From contig NC_044005.1 in assembly GCF_900496995.4 (NCBI RefSeq), forward strand, positions 25,859,363 through 25,923,362: 64,000 bases of DNA. Direction: 5' to 3'. Under the pieces are notes generated by a model that made no database searches, was not told the origin of the DNA, and worked only from the letters and a program-made list of their open reading frames with translations. Of this stretch, positions 1 to 10,636 are shown piece after piece. The stretch is from Aquila chrysaetos chrysaetos (taxonomy: Eukaryota; Chordata; Aves; Accipitriformes; Accipitridae). Each line of letters opens with the position of its first letter. Within the stretch, counting starts at the first letter, position 1. Made by a program: the position numbers and the translations under genes.

Positions 1-3000
1 AATAAATCATATCAAAGGTGCTATTGTCAGAGACAGTGGCTGTAAGTCAAATGATTGTAGGAGATGTCCTGGTCAATAGTGTGAATTGAAATTGCAGGAA
101 GGAGGGAAAGAACAGACACAGTTGAGGTCAGAGAGAAGACAATCAGTGAGCACTGTAGAGATCAGCACCTAGGTAGGACAGAAGCCAGGTAACTGTGCTG
201 ACATACATATTACCTAGAGCACCATGTTGAGCTAATGAGGCTGGAGATCTTTGGGACCATGGCTGCTTGCATCCCACCAGCTTGGAGTGTGCACACCTCA
301 GTAGTTGTGTCTTGTGATCAGATTCAGCTTGTGTGTCAAGACTGACATGGTAGATAGACTTTTGAACTTGCTTTGGTAGAGCGACTTACAAAAGACAGAG
401 GTTACTTCTTGGAAGATCAGCCTGGTGGTGGGAGTAGCAACTGGTGGATTATTACTGTGCTAGAGACAACAAGGTGAATAACCACCAAGGTAAGGTCTGA
501 GCATCTGTAAGTGCCAGACCTGGTCCAAGAGCCTCATAAGTCAAAAATACTCAGGCTAGCAGCTCTCTGTGTGGTCCCCTTTGGCTTCTCCTCCCACTTT
601 GTGCCCTGTCAGCCTTGGATTGGTTTCACCTGCCTGTACAAACTTTCCCCAGCTGGCTCTGGAAGATTCAAGATGAATCTGGGGATGTCTAGTAGCAGAT
701 TGAAGTAAAAAGAGATGCTTTCATTTTATTCTGCTGTTGAATCTTCTCCCACACATTGTTCCTCCTCCTTCTGCCTATCCCTCTCCCCTTAGCCTAAATT
801 CTCAAGGTCAGTAGTGCTGCCCTGCTCTCCCTGCAGGCACAGTGGCAGCCAGTGAGCTCTGTGGCTGTTGCCTTCATCGTTTTATGGGCAAGATTATTCC
901 CTCCTGCATCTCTTTTGCTTCTTGTTATGCAACTGTATTTCATGATTTGCTTTGCTACTGAGCTGTGCCTCACCACGGCCTGAGGGGGTAGCTTGAGAAG
1001 ACTGCTGGGAATGTTGCATGACTTCTGCTCCCACCTGAGGATGGGGACGGGAGCCTGGGGAAAAGAAGAGCTGTTACGGTCTGTGGTTTTGAGACTGGGG
1101 GCAAGGGGAAAGAAAGGGGATTAGCCAAGCCCAGGAGTCTGTATCTGAGGTGAGCAGGGAGCCTGAAGCAGCTAGATCAGAGTGGCGTTATTCATGAAGA
1201 CTCACAGACATAGATTGGAATTGAACAGGAGCACAAAGGGGGATTTGGGTTTGTTGGTACAGCAGCTGGGACAAAAACTGACAGTGCCACAGCAGCATGT
1301 GCAAAGCAGTCATCCCTGGGCCAGGCTGATGGGGTGTCCCTGGGGAAGGAGGGTTGTTCTCCAAGTGCCCTGAACCCTGAGTGCAGGTTGAGGGCCTGGC
1401 ATTTGCAAGCTTATTCCAAGTTCTGTCACGCTGTTTTATGAGATTGGGCAAGTTTCTTTCCTTGTGGGTAGACTGAAGCACTGAAGAAGTAAAGCCGACA
1501 CTTGGCAAGGGGAGTTATGAGTGTTGGTACTGTAACTTGAAGGGGCTGTAGATGACAATAGTGAGACCCACTGCAAATGAAAAACATTATAAATCTGTGC
1601 TGTTCCAAAGCACAGAAGAGCTTTATTGTCCTCTTTGCAGGTCAGTGAGTTTCTCCAGAAATCTGCCTCCCCTTTTTCCAAGTGGCCTACAGATGATTTT
1701 GGAGTAGTCTGTGCTGCTGACCTGATGGTTCTTCACTCATGAGAGCTCCAGGGACAGTCTTGTAGAAATCCAAGAACATCTCAGAAAAGAGCTGAGCTGC
1801 CAGGCTAGGTACATGGAGTCAAGGGAGTTGGGGACTATCAAAGGAAAGCCTCAGACCATGGAAACGTTTGCAGTGCTCAACCTCTTGATGCATCCTGGGG
1901 CTTCCTCATGCTTGAAGGCTCACAAAACACTTGTTCAAGAAGGGAGGTTTGCTTGTTTGTTTTTCCTTGTACTTTAAATCCTCTCTGGATTCCACTTGTG
2001 CTGTCAGCACCTCAGTGCCGTGGCAGCAGGAGGAGTTCCTCTGACAGCCACGTAGCTGCGAGGGAGAAGCCGCTTTGCATGCAGGGAAGAGCACCGTGTC
2101 TCCTGAGCCCTCGCTCTTTTAAGTCATATGTGAATAGTGGTTCAGATGTTTCTTACCTCTGAGCTCTACCTGTCTCCCACCTCAGGTCCCTCCTTACAGC
2201 TCCCTTCTGTGCTGGAAGATCTGTGCTGTCACAGGGGAAAATACTGCAGGTTTCATTAAGGGAAAGGTCACGTACCAGTGCCAGAAGGCAGCAAAGGGGT
2301 GGATTCACTGTTCAGAAGGGCAGGGAAGGTGGGGAAACGGCTCCTGAATGTTCCCGTACCCTGCCCAGAAGGAGCTGTTGCCGGGGGACAGGGAAGGAAT
2401 TAACTCTCTTTGGTTCTTAGACTCTGCTGAGCGTCACACCAGTGTGGGGTTTGGATGTCTACAGGTGGGCAGGGGTACGGCCAGCCCATCGCCCCTTTCA
2501 TCAGCTGGGGCACCTGTATATTGTACAGGAGGAGAAGACCCATCACGCTCAGCACTCCCGTTGCTGCCATTATGTCTGGTCTGTTCTGACACTTGCGCCT
2601 TGTCTGCGAGCGCTCAGCATGCAGCCACCATCTGCAGTATGGAGGGAAGGTGCAGGGTGGAAGACTTTGAACAAAAGCCACCATTTTCCCTTGCTGTCAT
2701 GGCTTCACTGCTATTGTCTGAGATACCCTTGCCATCAGGAACAATGGCTGAACCTGCATTTTGTTGTTGTCCTGGGACATGATAGCTGGTATGGTGCCTG
2801 CACGGACCCAAGGAAAGGTGTCCCACATCCCAGCTAAGCTTTAGGAGCTGATCACTCTTAACTACAACAGCTTGCTTTTGTGGTGCTTCTCTTCCTCCTC
2901 TATCAGGCAGCTCTGAATATATTCAAAATGTTGCTAGGCAAATATTCAGCCTCGGTTGCTGCTCTGACTGCACATATGTGCTTCAGCTCTGCTCCTTGGT

Positions 3001-4700
3001 ATCCTGTGGTCTAAGGAGGACTCTCCGCTCTCCTTTCCAGCACCCTGGCAGCACAGTGCTGCCCGCCTGTTCTGCTCCCCCTTCTTGTTAGCAGGGTCAG
3101 GCTGAACTGCCCAGCCAGGCTCTGGTGAAGCTCCATGTCTGTGTGGTTGTGACAACTGGCTGAAATGTCAGAGTAGCTTGTGCAGATACATATAGGATGA
3201 CACTTCATGCTCTTCACCAGTGCACTCGATCAGCTGCAAGATAGCTAAAGGTTAATGTTTGCGTTGGCACTACTGGGCTTGTGTTAGCCACCCTGCTCAG
3301 ATTAACCTGGTATTTCCCGCTGCTCTCCTGGCTGCTCTTTCAGGCTCCTTGCAGCTTCAGCAGTTATCATCGCGCTGATTTATCATCAGTCCCCAGTGTG
3401 AATGTTTCCTTTGCAAACACACAGCTAAGCCACTGTTTTTAGTGGGAGCTTGTTGTGGACAAAAAGATGGTGGCCAACAGCAGGAAGCGCTGCAGGCTGG
3501 CAGGTTGCATGTTCTGACCCTCCAGCCATGAGATGGCCCTGCAGCTCATGACTTTTCTTTGTTATTGAATGCTTTTTATTTATCCCCGGTTCTCTAAGAA
3601 TATAAGTGTGTAGAGATCATATGCTTTTGGGGCTTTTCTTAGTTATCATGAAAGCTAAAATGCTGTATTTTTAACAGGAGCTACGATTTAACAGAAGGCA
3701 TTTGTGTCTTTCCAGGACCTGGGACATTTGACATTAAGTCTTTTCTAGCAATGGCATTCAACACACAGTATACCTGGAACATCATTTGTTTTCTGGCTCA
3801 GTAGCCAGAGGTCTGTAAGTATTTGTGGGACTCCTTAGTCCTACCTGACAGTTCATTTCTTGGTGAGTTTGTTGGACTCTTCAAGAGCCCAGCTTTAGGA
3901 CAGGGTTCTCCAGCTTCCTCTAATATATATGGAGCTTTTCCAATACAGCATCTTGTCTGGTCTGTGCTGAGAATGCGAGGTCTCAAAAGCCTGAGAAAAC
4001 AGGTAATTTATTCTGGCACTTGCAGAGACGTCTCCAGTGGCTTCCTGCTGTCACTGCAGTCAGTGCTGTCACTCCGGCTCTTTAGGAGAAAGGCCCCTGG
4101 GAGACAAGCTGGGGCCGGGGCTGAGGATGTAGCATTGTGCCTTTGAACTTGTCTCCTCCCAGGGATTATTTTCAGTACTCCAATGAGAAGAGCCTCCTTT
4201 CTGCCTACACCGAGTCAATGTGCTCCTGGGTTGGGTCAGAGGCTGCTGTCTTCTCTCCTGATTACAAGAACTAAGTCTGATGTATAGAACCAGAACTTAT
4301 AATGAGATTGGCACAATTGTTATTTCAGAGCAGACTGTGACGGTTTCAGTAATATTTGTGCTTTTGTGTTGCTCGCATCCTTCTGAAAACCTGAACTTGC
4401 AAGACTGCTCTGGCTTTCCTGGCTTCTGTTGTGCTGCTTGAGACCTCGCTTGCCCCTTCTCCCTTTGTTTCCTCTGTGCTGCCTAAATCCCGGGACCAAA
4501 TTAAAAGCAGTGTTTCCCTTTGAACGAAAAAGAGAAGCTGGGTGTCCTGAACACGTTTGACAGAGATGACACGCCTTCTGACCTGTTGTTAACAACTTCG
4601 CCTGGTTCAGCTGGCTTAATTAGCCTTAAATTAGACGTGTATCTTGCAGGGGCTAGACTGCACCTGCCTGCGGAGATAGCAGACGGCTGCGGGGTGTCCT
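1..4700. other. Upstream intergenic region, no supported gene
   Basis: No open frame here has recognisable homology, splice structure or domain content; the frames are short and do not join into exons. In human the gene on this side of NGB is POMT2, transcribed in the same direction as NGB and ending a few kilobases upstream of it. None of the hydrophobic protein O-mannosyltransferase sequence is visible, so at most its 3' UTR could reach into the left edge. The window opens with an AATAAA hexamer, which is not enough to call a 3' end. No CR1 or simple repeat stands out. Confidence 0.6.
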
Positions 4701-4719
4701 GAGTCTCAGCGGAAGTGGC

Positions 4720-5760
4720 GAAGAGCAAGAGGATGCTGTAGTGCTGGAGCATCGCCGAGGCCCTCCACACCGAAGTTACTCTCGGCGGGAGCTGTGCTGA
4801 ACGGCCAGCGAAGGCGGCCGGTCCCGGTGGTCCCCTCGCCAGCGCTGCTCCGCCGTGCTGCTTCACGTGTAAAACGGGGCCGACGGGAAAATGTCAACCA
4901 CGAACGAGCTGAACTTTCTACTCCGCCCTGCGGCCGCGAATCCTGCGGCGGGGTTAGTTGGGGAAACACAGAGCGAGCTCTCTCTTCCTCGCCAGGCGGC
5001 CGGGGAAAGCGCCGGGTGGCGCGGAGGGGCCGGCAGGACAGGGGCGGAGCGCGGATGGGGACCCCCCCCCCAGGTGAGCGCGGCGTCGCCCGCCCGCCCC
5101 TCGCTCCGCCGGGGGGGCGGGCAGCTGCCGCTCGGCGGCCCCCTCCGCCATGGAGAGCGGGATGCCGCTGTCTGGCAGGCAGCGAGCGCTGATCCGGGAG
5201 AGCTGGCAGCGGGTGAGCGGCAGCCCCGTACAGCACGGCCTCGTCCTTTTCGGCAGGTGAGCGGGGCGGTAGGGAGGGGATACGGCAGCCGGTAGCCCAG
5301 CCCCGCCGCCCGCCCGGACGGAGCCGGGGACGGACGGGGTCCGCTTCTCGGAGGGAAGCGCTTCCCTTCGCTTGGCGGTTCCCCGCCCTCTCTCCCCTCC
5401 CCGGGGCTGGCGGTCGGCGGGAGCAGCGCGGGGCTGAAGCCCCTCCACCGCGAAGCCGCGGCTGCCGTGGGGCAGCGGCGGGGGGAAGGCCTCTCCCAGC
5501 CTCCGGGAGCGAGAACTTTGTTGCGGGGAGACGGAGGGTGAGGGAGAGAGGCAGCGGGCAGGTCTTGTGCGTTTCTGCCCGCCGATCCGCCGTCTCGTCA
5601 CCGTTACTTCTGCTGTCTGAAGAGCTGCGCGTCCGCCCCGCGCTGGGGAGCGTATCGAAGGGACCTCCTCGTTGCCCCTGCCACGGCACTCTGCAGCCCC
5701 AGGCGAAGACCCGGCCGCTGGGCAGGCGTTCGGTCTGAGGGCAGAGGAGACGGTGTGCCG
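4720..5760. promoter_or_regulatory. NGB: CpG island and likely NGB promoter
   Basis: GC content and CpG frequency rise sharply from about 4.72 kb and fall after about 5.75 kb, straddling NGB exon 1. GC-box-like runs lie at 5040-5050 and 5108-5120, and a C11 run lies near 5063-5073. No TATA box is seen at a suitable distance, in keeping with the TATA-less CpG-type NGB promoter known in mammals. A good splice-donor match (CAG/GTGAGC) at about 5073 could mark an alternative upstream exon. The long frames on both strands here are products of high GC content and are not called as genes. The transcription start cannot be fixed from sequence. Confidence 0.75.
5150..5256 (+). CDS. NGB: NGB exon 1 (coding part, aa 1-36)
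   Basis: Starts with ATG in CCGCCATGG and encodes helices A and B, including the globin signature residues RESWQRV and HGLVLFG. It ends in the middle of an Arg codon (AG) at a GTGAGC donor. Alignment to mammalian neuroglobin from the RESW tryptophan onward is ungapped. The six extra residues all lie before that, so M5 could be an alternative start, though its context is weaker. Confidence 0.96.
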
Positions 5761-8700
5761 CGGGCAGCGGCTGAAACCCAACTCCTTGCCTCTCCTAGAC
5801 AGATTAATGTCTCGATTATGGGAAGAGAAGAAGGGAAAAATCTATGAAAAGTCATTTTAAAAGGGCGGTTGGAGAGTCGACGATTGGCTTTGGGAGCAGG
5901 GCAAGAGCCAAACCTCGCAGAGCAGGGCTGCGAGCAGCAGCAGCAGCAATGTTTGGGAGTTTCAGCGGAGGGGAGAGGGATGCGGTAGTTTAATGTGCAG
6001 GATGAGGGGAAGAGAGATGGTCTTGCCTGAATTCCCTGTGGCCTCCATGGACGGCATCAGTCTGTTAGATCTGCCTGGGTGGCTGCATATGTGCCTGGCA
6101 TGCACTGGCAGGGAGGATGAGGGGGGAAAAAATGGGAGCTGGTAATGGTGTGGGAGAGTGGGGCATTAGCTGAGTTTGTACGTGCCCCCCTCGCTCAAGT
6201 AGGAAAGCCGGCTGCTGGAGCTTGCAGGCTTTCCCTAGATTTGGGAGCTTTGGGGCTTAAGGGGATTGTGAAGTGGGAATGGGAAGAGTTGAGACAACAA
6301 CCAAGACTTTGGGAAGAAGGGCCAAGCCAGGAGGAGCTCTGGTGAGCTGGGACTGGTCCTCAGGTGCCATAAACACATGTCTGAGAGCTGGGGCTGGGGG
6401 CTAGGGAAATAGAGACTTTTTGGGCTATAGGTAACCTGGATTGCTCCAAACTAAGACTTTTCAGAACCTCTGGGTCCTTTACAGGTGGGGAGGGATCAGT
6501 AGGTAGGAAGGGAGGCAGAGGGAGGCCTGCGGGTGTGCTACTGATGGGGTTGTTCCTGGGGTGAGCAGGACCCTAAATAAAGCTGAGTTAGTGAGAAGAT
6601 GGGGGTTTCTCTCTTACTGTTGCAGGTTGTTTGACTTGGACCCTGACCTGTTGCCCCTTTTCCAGTACAACTGCAAGCAGTTTGCCAGCCCTCAGGAGTG
6701 CCTCTCCACCCCCGAGTTCCTGGATCACATCAGGAAGGTGAGAGAGGGGCTGTGGCATGGCCGGAGCGCAGCCCCCGTCCCAGTGGAGGTGGAAGCCCTT
6801 AGGCAATGGCTTGGGACTGTGGGGTGCCTGACTGGGGAACGCATGGGAAGTCTCCTCCTGCGATGGTAACTGCAGGGGGTTTACTCATGCTAGCAGAAGG
6901 TGCTATTGCCAGGGCAAAGTGCCTTACAACAGTGGGGAAGGGATGAGGATGCGGGTTGCGGTGGGTAAGAAGCACCATCCTGATTTCTGTGCCCTCATCT
7001 GAGAGTGGATTGCCTCTTGCGAAGGTTGGAAGCCCCCTTCTTCTACTGCAGAAGTGCTTCAGTGAGCTCGCTTCTGTCCAGACAAGGACTGAAGCCCTTT
7101 GCTTGACCACATGCTGACTGAGAGGTGGCACAGAGCTGGGCAGTGGGCCAGGCTCCATGGACTCGCTGCTGTGGAGAGGCTTTTGATGCGGTTGTAGAGC
7201 CCAAAGGCCCACAGCATCTCTTGGATAACCTCTGGGGGAGTGCTGTGATACCCGTTTGCCTCCCCCCGAAACAGGGAGAGGAGCAATGCTGATGTCACCT
7301 GGAGGAGCTCATGCATGGACAGAACTATAGCCAGTGCAGCAAAGACCCTTTGCTGAGCCCTAAATAGCGGCCACACCGGGGCAGAGCACAGCCTCGGCTT
7401 CCAGATGCCTTCATAAACTGTCTGGCTCCATCTTTAAACCAGTTTGGTGCCTCGCTTGCCTGTCTTTATTCCTCATAAGAGGCTGTTTCAGGACTGTGCT
7501 CCTCTGATAGCTGCAAGCTTTTTTGTTATTTTCCAGCCTCTGTTTATTGGCAAAGTTAAGTCCATTTTTACTTTTGCTATTATTGCCCTGAGCTGAAATA
7601 GCTCTTTGCTCTTGTTGGAGATAATTTTCCTGTTGAAATTAGAGAGCACAATTCTATCACCTCTTGGCTTTGCCAAGCTAACCATGCCCTGGTTTTAATC
7701 TCTTCTAATTTGGTGTGTCTGTTCCCTTCATCCCTCTTTAACCCTTCTCTCTCCTGTTTCCATTTGACTCTTCGTGCTCCTGGGAGACCACGGTGGTATG
7801 TGCTTTACCAAACCAGGTCTCTTGGCTGTACTATCCACCCCATCTCCTCCTCGGCTGATCTTAGAATTGGAGTTGCCTTATTCACAATTGCACCTTCTTG
7901 GCAACTTCTAGTCGGAAACTCTAGTCCTGGCAACTTCCAGGGCTCCCCTGCAGTTGTCCTGGGGTCCTAAGAGCTGTAATGACTGCATCAATGTTAGAGC
8001 GTAGCCCATCACTGCTCTGCTATAGGGCTGAGCAGTTTACTGCCTCTGGGACAGGGAGTTCAGCAGTGCTGCTTGCTCTGGCACTTCTGGCAGTGTCCTA
8101 TAGAAAGATGTGGTGTATGCTGCTGCCAGCATACCTCACTGATGTGACACACGGATCACAGCAGAGTGAAGGAAAGCTCAGAGGGCATCTGCTGGGCTGG
8201 GAGGTGGTCAGGCTGAGAAGGGTGAAGTACAGGGGTCAGACTCTTTGTTCCTCTGGGAGGGCAGCAGAGCCTTGCTGCTCATGCCATTCTGCCTCTGTGC
8301 TCCTGCAGGTGATGCTGGTGATCGATGCCGCTGTGAGCCACCTGGAGAACTTGTCCTGCCTGGAAGAGTATCTCTGCAACCTCGGCAAGAAGCACCAGGC
8401 AGTTGGGGTGAAGGTGGAGTCTTTCTCGGTGAGGCGTCCTCTCTTGTCCCACTGTGGCTGTGTTTGTGCAGCTGTGCCTGCAGCCCTCAGCTGACCCCAT
8501 CCCTCTGTGCCCACCTGCTGGGTTCAGCTGGCTGGAGAGAAAGCTGGTGGCTCAGGGCAGCCCCCGAGCTGCAGATACCTGCATAGTGACGTTAGCTCAG
8601 TCAGGGAAATCCTTGAGCTCTCCTCATTTTCTGCCCTCCCCCAGTAAGCCCAGGGAGAAAGGACAGAGGGGAGCAAGGCATTTCCCCCTTTTGAGGAGCA

Positions 8701-9724
8701 CCATGGCTCGGGGCACGGCAGTCTCTCCTGCAACACAGGGCAGCAGGCTCAGACTTTGCCCTGGGCCCTGGTTCTCTGCATCAAATTATCTGGCCAAATC
8801 TCACTGCACCTGGGAAAGGGAGCATTCACTTCTCTCTGTGTCTGCACTGGGTTGGGGTTGCTGCACCTCAGCCTCTGCTTCCTCCATGGCAGTAGGACAG
8901 AAGCATCCTCCGTATTAAATCCTTGCTTACTCCTCTCCTGCCATCAAGCATGGAGAGAAATGCTGGATTACGCAGCAGGGAAAGACAGGTTGAAGGAAAG
9001 ATTTCTAACCAATGCATGGCTCCCTCCTGATACTGCTAGCTTTGGTCCTCTTCAGAGGGAGGAGGGTCCTCTTTGCTTGGGGTAGTGATCCCCACCAGCC
9101 CTGTGCTCAGTGTGTGGGTGCTCCTGGATGGGGTTGCTTGCAGCTCCATGAGCAGCAGTGCCCTGTGGAGAGACCTGAGTGGTGGCAAGGCAGGCCCTCA
9201 GCATCCAGTCTGGGGTCTGGCCTACTCTCCTGGCATCAGGGCATTGCTCAGCTCTGCCCTGGGGATGGGACCGGCTACCCCCATGTGGGAGCCACAGAAG
9301 ATGGACATGTACCTTTCTCCTGGTGTTACATGCGTGGTGTCAGCCATTGCTCCCTACTCACCCAGGGTGTGGGGTAAGGGCCAGCATAGGGCAGGGAAAA
9401 GCATGGGCTGGTTCTGGGCCCCCTCTGAGCAGCCAGGGATGGGGTGGCCTGGCCCCGTTGGTAGATGAGGAGCAGCTGCCCTGCAATGGGAGAAGTCCAA
9501 AAAGGCAGTGAAGCAAGAGATGGGGCTGTGTGTCATCACCCGGTGCTGAGCTTGACACCTCCCTGTTTGGTTTGCAGACTGTCGGCGAGTCCTTGCTGTA
9601 CATGCTGGAGAAATGCCTTGGCGCTGCCTTCAGCCCAGATGTGCGGGAGGCTTGGAGCAAACTCTACGGTGCTGTGGTGAAAGCCATGCAACGCGGCTGG
9701 GAGACCCTCCCAGAAGGGGACTAG
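5150..9724 (+). CDS. NGB: Neuroglobin, complete four-exon gene (161 aa)
   Basis: Encodes neuroglobin, the hexacoordinate haem globin of neurons and retina that binds O2, NO and CO and is linked to redox buffering and protection from hypoxia. CDS = 5150-5256, 6626-6737, 8309-8428 and 9578-9724 (107+112+120+147 = 486 nt). All introns are GT-AG, at the B12.2, E11.0 and G7.0 positions typical of vertebrate NGB. The E7 distal His is H70 in EFLDHIRK and the F8 proximal His is H102 in KKHQAVGV. F34 (B10), Y50, K73 (E10) and V74 (E11) are kept. The human disulfide pair C46/C55 corresponds to C52/C61, and C120 to C126. The start CCGCCATGG is a near-ideal Kozak site. The product is 10 aa longer than the 151-aa human protein: six residues at the N terminus and about four at the C terminus. 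C90 and C96 are extra cysteines. The frame is intact. Confidence 0.97.
5257..6625 (+). other. NGB: NGB intron 1
   Basis: The first part (to about 5.75 kb) is still CpG island. The rest is unique sequence with a short CAG/GCA run at 5933-5948 and no identifiable exon or transposable element. Acceptor: pyrimidine tract followed by TTGCAG at 6620-6625. Confidence 0.85.
6626..6737 (+). CDS. NGB: NGB exon 2 (aa 36-73)
   Basis: Encodes the C, CD and E helices: [19 protein letters not shown], then the CD-loop cysteine in QECLS, then EFLDHIRK carrying the distal His (H70) and Lys73. The 3' boundary, AAG/GTGAGA, is the E11.0 intron that marks neuroglobins off from haemoglobin and myoglobin genes, which lack an intron there. 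Confidence 0.97.
6738..8308 (+). other. NGB: NGB intron 2 (E11.0)
   Basis: About 1.57 kb of mostly unique sequence. It is more T-rich between 7.4 and 7.7 kb. I see no exon, CR1 copy or tandem repeat in it. Confidence 0.85.
8309..8428 (+). CDS. NGB: NGB exon 3 (aa 74-113)
   Basis: Forty codons, phase 0 at both ends. Covers the rest of helix E through F and the FG corner into helix G. The proximal haem ligand is H102 in [12 protein letters not shown]90 and C96 replace Ser and Ala of the human protein. Acceptor CTCCTGCAG, donor TCG/GTGAGG. Confidence 0.97.
8429..9577 (+). other. NGB: NGB intron 3
   Basis: Unique GC-moderate sequence of about 1.15 kb, ending in TTTGGTTTGCAG. Open frames in it on both strands overlap one another and show no homology that I recognise. 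Confidence 0.85.
9578..9724 (+). CDS. NGB: NGB exon 4 (aa 114-161, stop)
   Basis: Encodes helices G and H, beginning [15 protein letters not shown], with C126 matching human C120, and ending WETLPEGD before TAG at 9722-9724. The C-terminal tail is a few residues longer than the mammalian end at the equivalent Trp-Asp-Gly-Glu. Confidence 0.97.
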   Translation, partial: TVGESLLYMLEKCLGAAFSPDVREAWSKLYGAVVKAMQRGWETLPEGD

Positions 9725-10598
9725 ATCCTGCCAGCCATCCCCGTCCTTGACCACGCAGCAGTCCTGGGCAGAAGGAGCACTCATGCCACGCTCTCTGCCT
9801 CTCTCCATCTCTGTCTTTCTCTGTGCGCCAGCCCATCGCTGTTTCCTTCAGTCACGTGTGCTTTGGGGCTCTCCCAGTGATTCTGCCTTGCTTCGGCATG
9901 ACTACGTCTCTGCCTTTGCTAAGGGCTGGCAGGGTACGTCTCTGCAGCGAAGCCTAGGAGTGCCACAGCACAGGTACACTGCCCTGCCCCAAGTTCCTTC
10001 GGGCTACCTGGAGCACCAACACCCATGTACCTACTCTGGTTTTTAGCTGGCTCGTCTTCCCTCCTCTTGCTGCCCACCATAGTTAGATCACAGCTAGCGT
10101 AGGCCTCTTGGGCTTATTTGCCCAAGATCCTATTTGCCATGCTCAAGACCCTCCAGGCCTGGCACTGCTCACTCCTGCACTGTTGTGCCTGGTTCAGCTG
10201 TGGCGATGGCAGGTTTGGCTCCCTCCAGGGGCAGGGGCAGCAGAGGTGGGAGCTGGCCGTGCTGTGTGGCCGTCCTCCCCAAACCTTGCAGGGAGATTTT
10301 CCCCCTCTCCCTTCACCAACATGTCACAACCAGATGGTTAATCCTGGTGCTCTCTTCTGCCTTGCCTCTCCCCTGGATGGGATCCATGGCTTTTCCTTGT
10401 GTCAGGTGGGCCACAACTCAGCATGTTTCCTAGGGATGCTTCAGGCAGTGGGGTCACATTAATCCCAAGGTGAGGCTGCTTTTAGCAGGTGTGGGCTGCC
10501 AGCTGAAAGTCTTGTGTTGGTTGGGCTGGTTGGTTTAACCTCAGAGCCAGCTGAAATGCAGCAGCAGTGGTGGCTCTTTACTGCTTTGTGTTAAGGAG

Positions 10599-10636
10599 AA
10601 TAAAGTAAATACAAGGAAAAGAAGTCTTAAAATAAA
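10599..10636 (+). terminator. NGB: Two proximal AATAAA hexamers, possible short NGB 3' end
   Basis: AATAAA at 10599-10604 and at 10631-10636 inside an A-rich stretch about 0.9 kb after the stop codon. The downstream U-rich element is weak, so they may be unused or produce a minor isoform. Confidence 0.3.

Noticed and set aside
449-475. Frame reading DYYCARDN, like the end of an immunoglobulin VH
   Set aside because: An in-frame stop lies just upstream, and no framework sequence, recombination signal or second Cys is found. A short coincidence.
4706-5689. 327-codon minus-strand frame across the NGB CpG island, with a 275-codon partner
   Set aside because: Arg/Pro/Gly/Ala-rich frames on both strands at once are a by-product of very high GC. 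No domain or splice context, and they overlap NGB exon 1.
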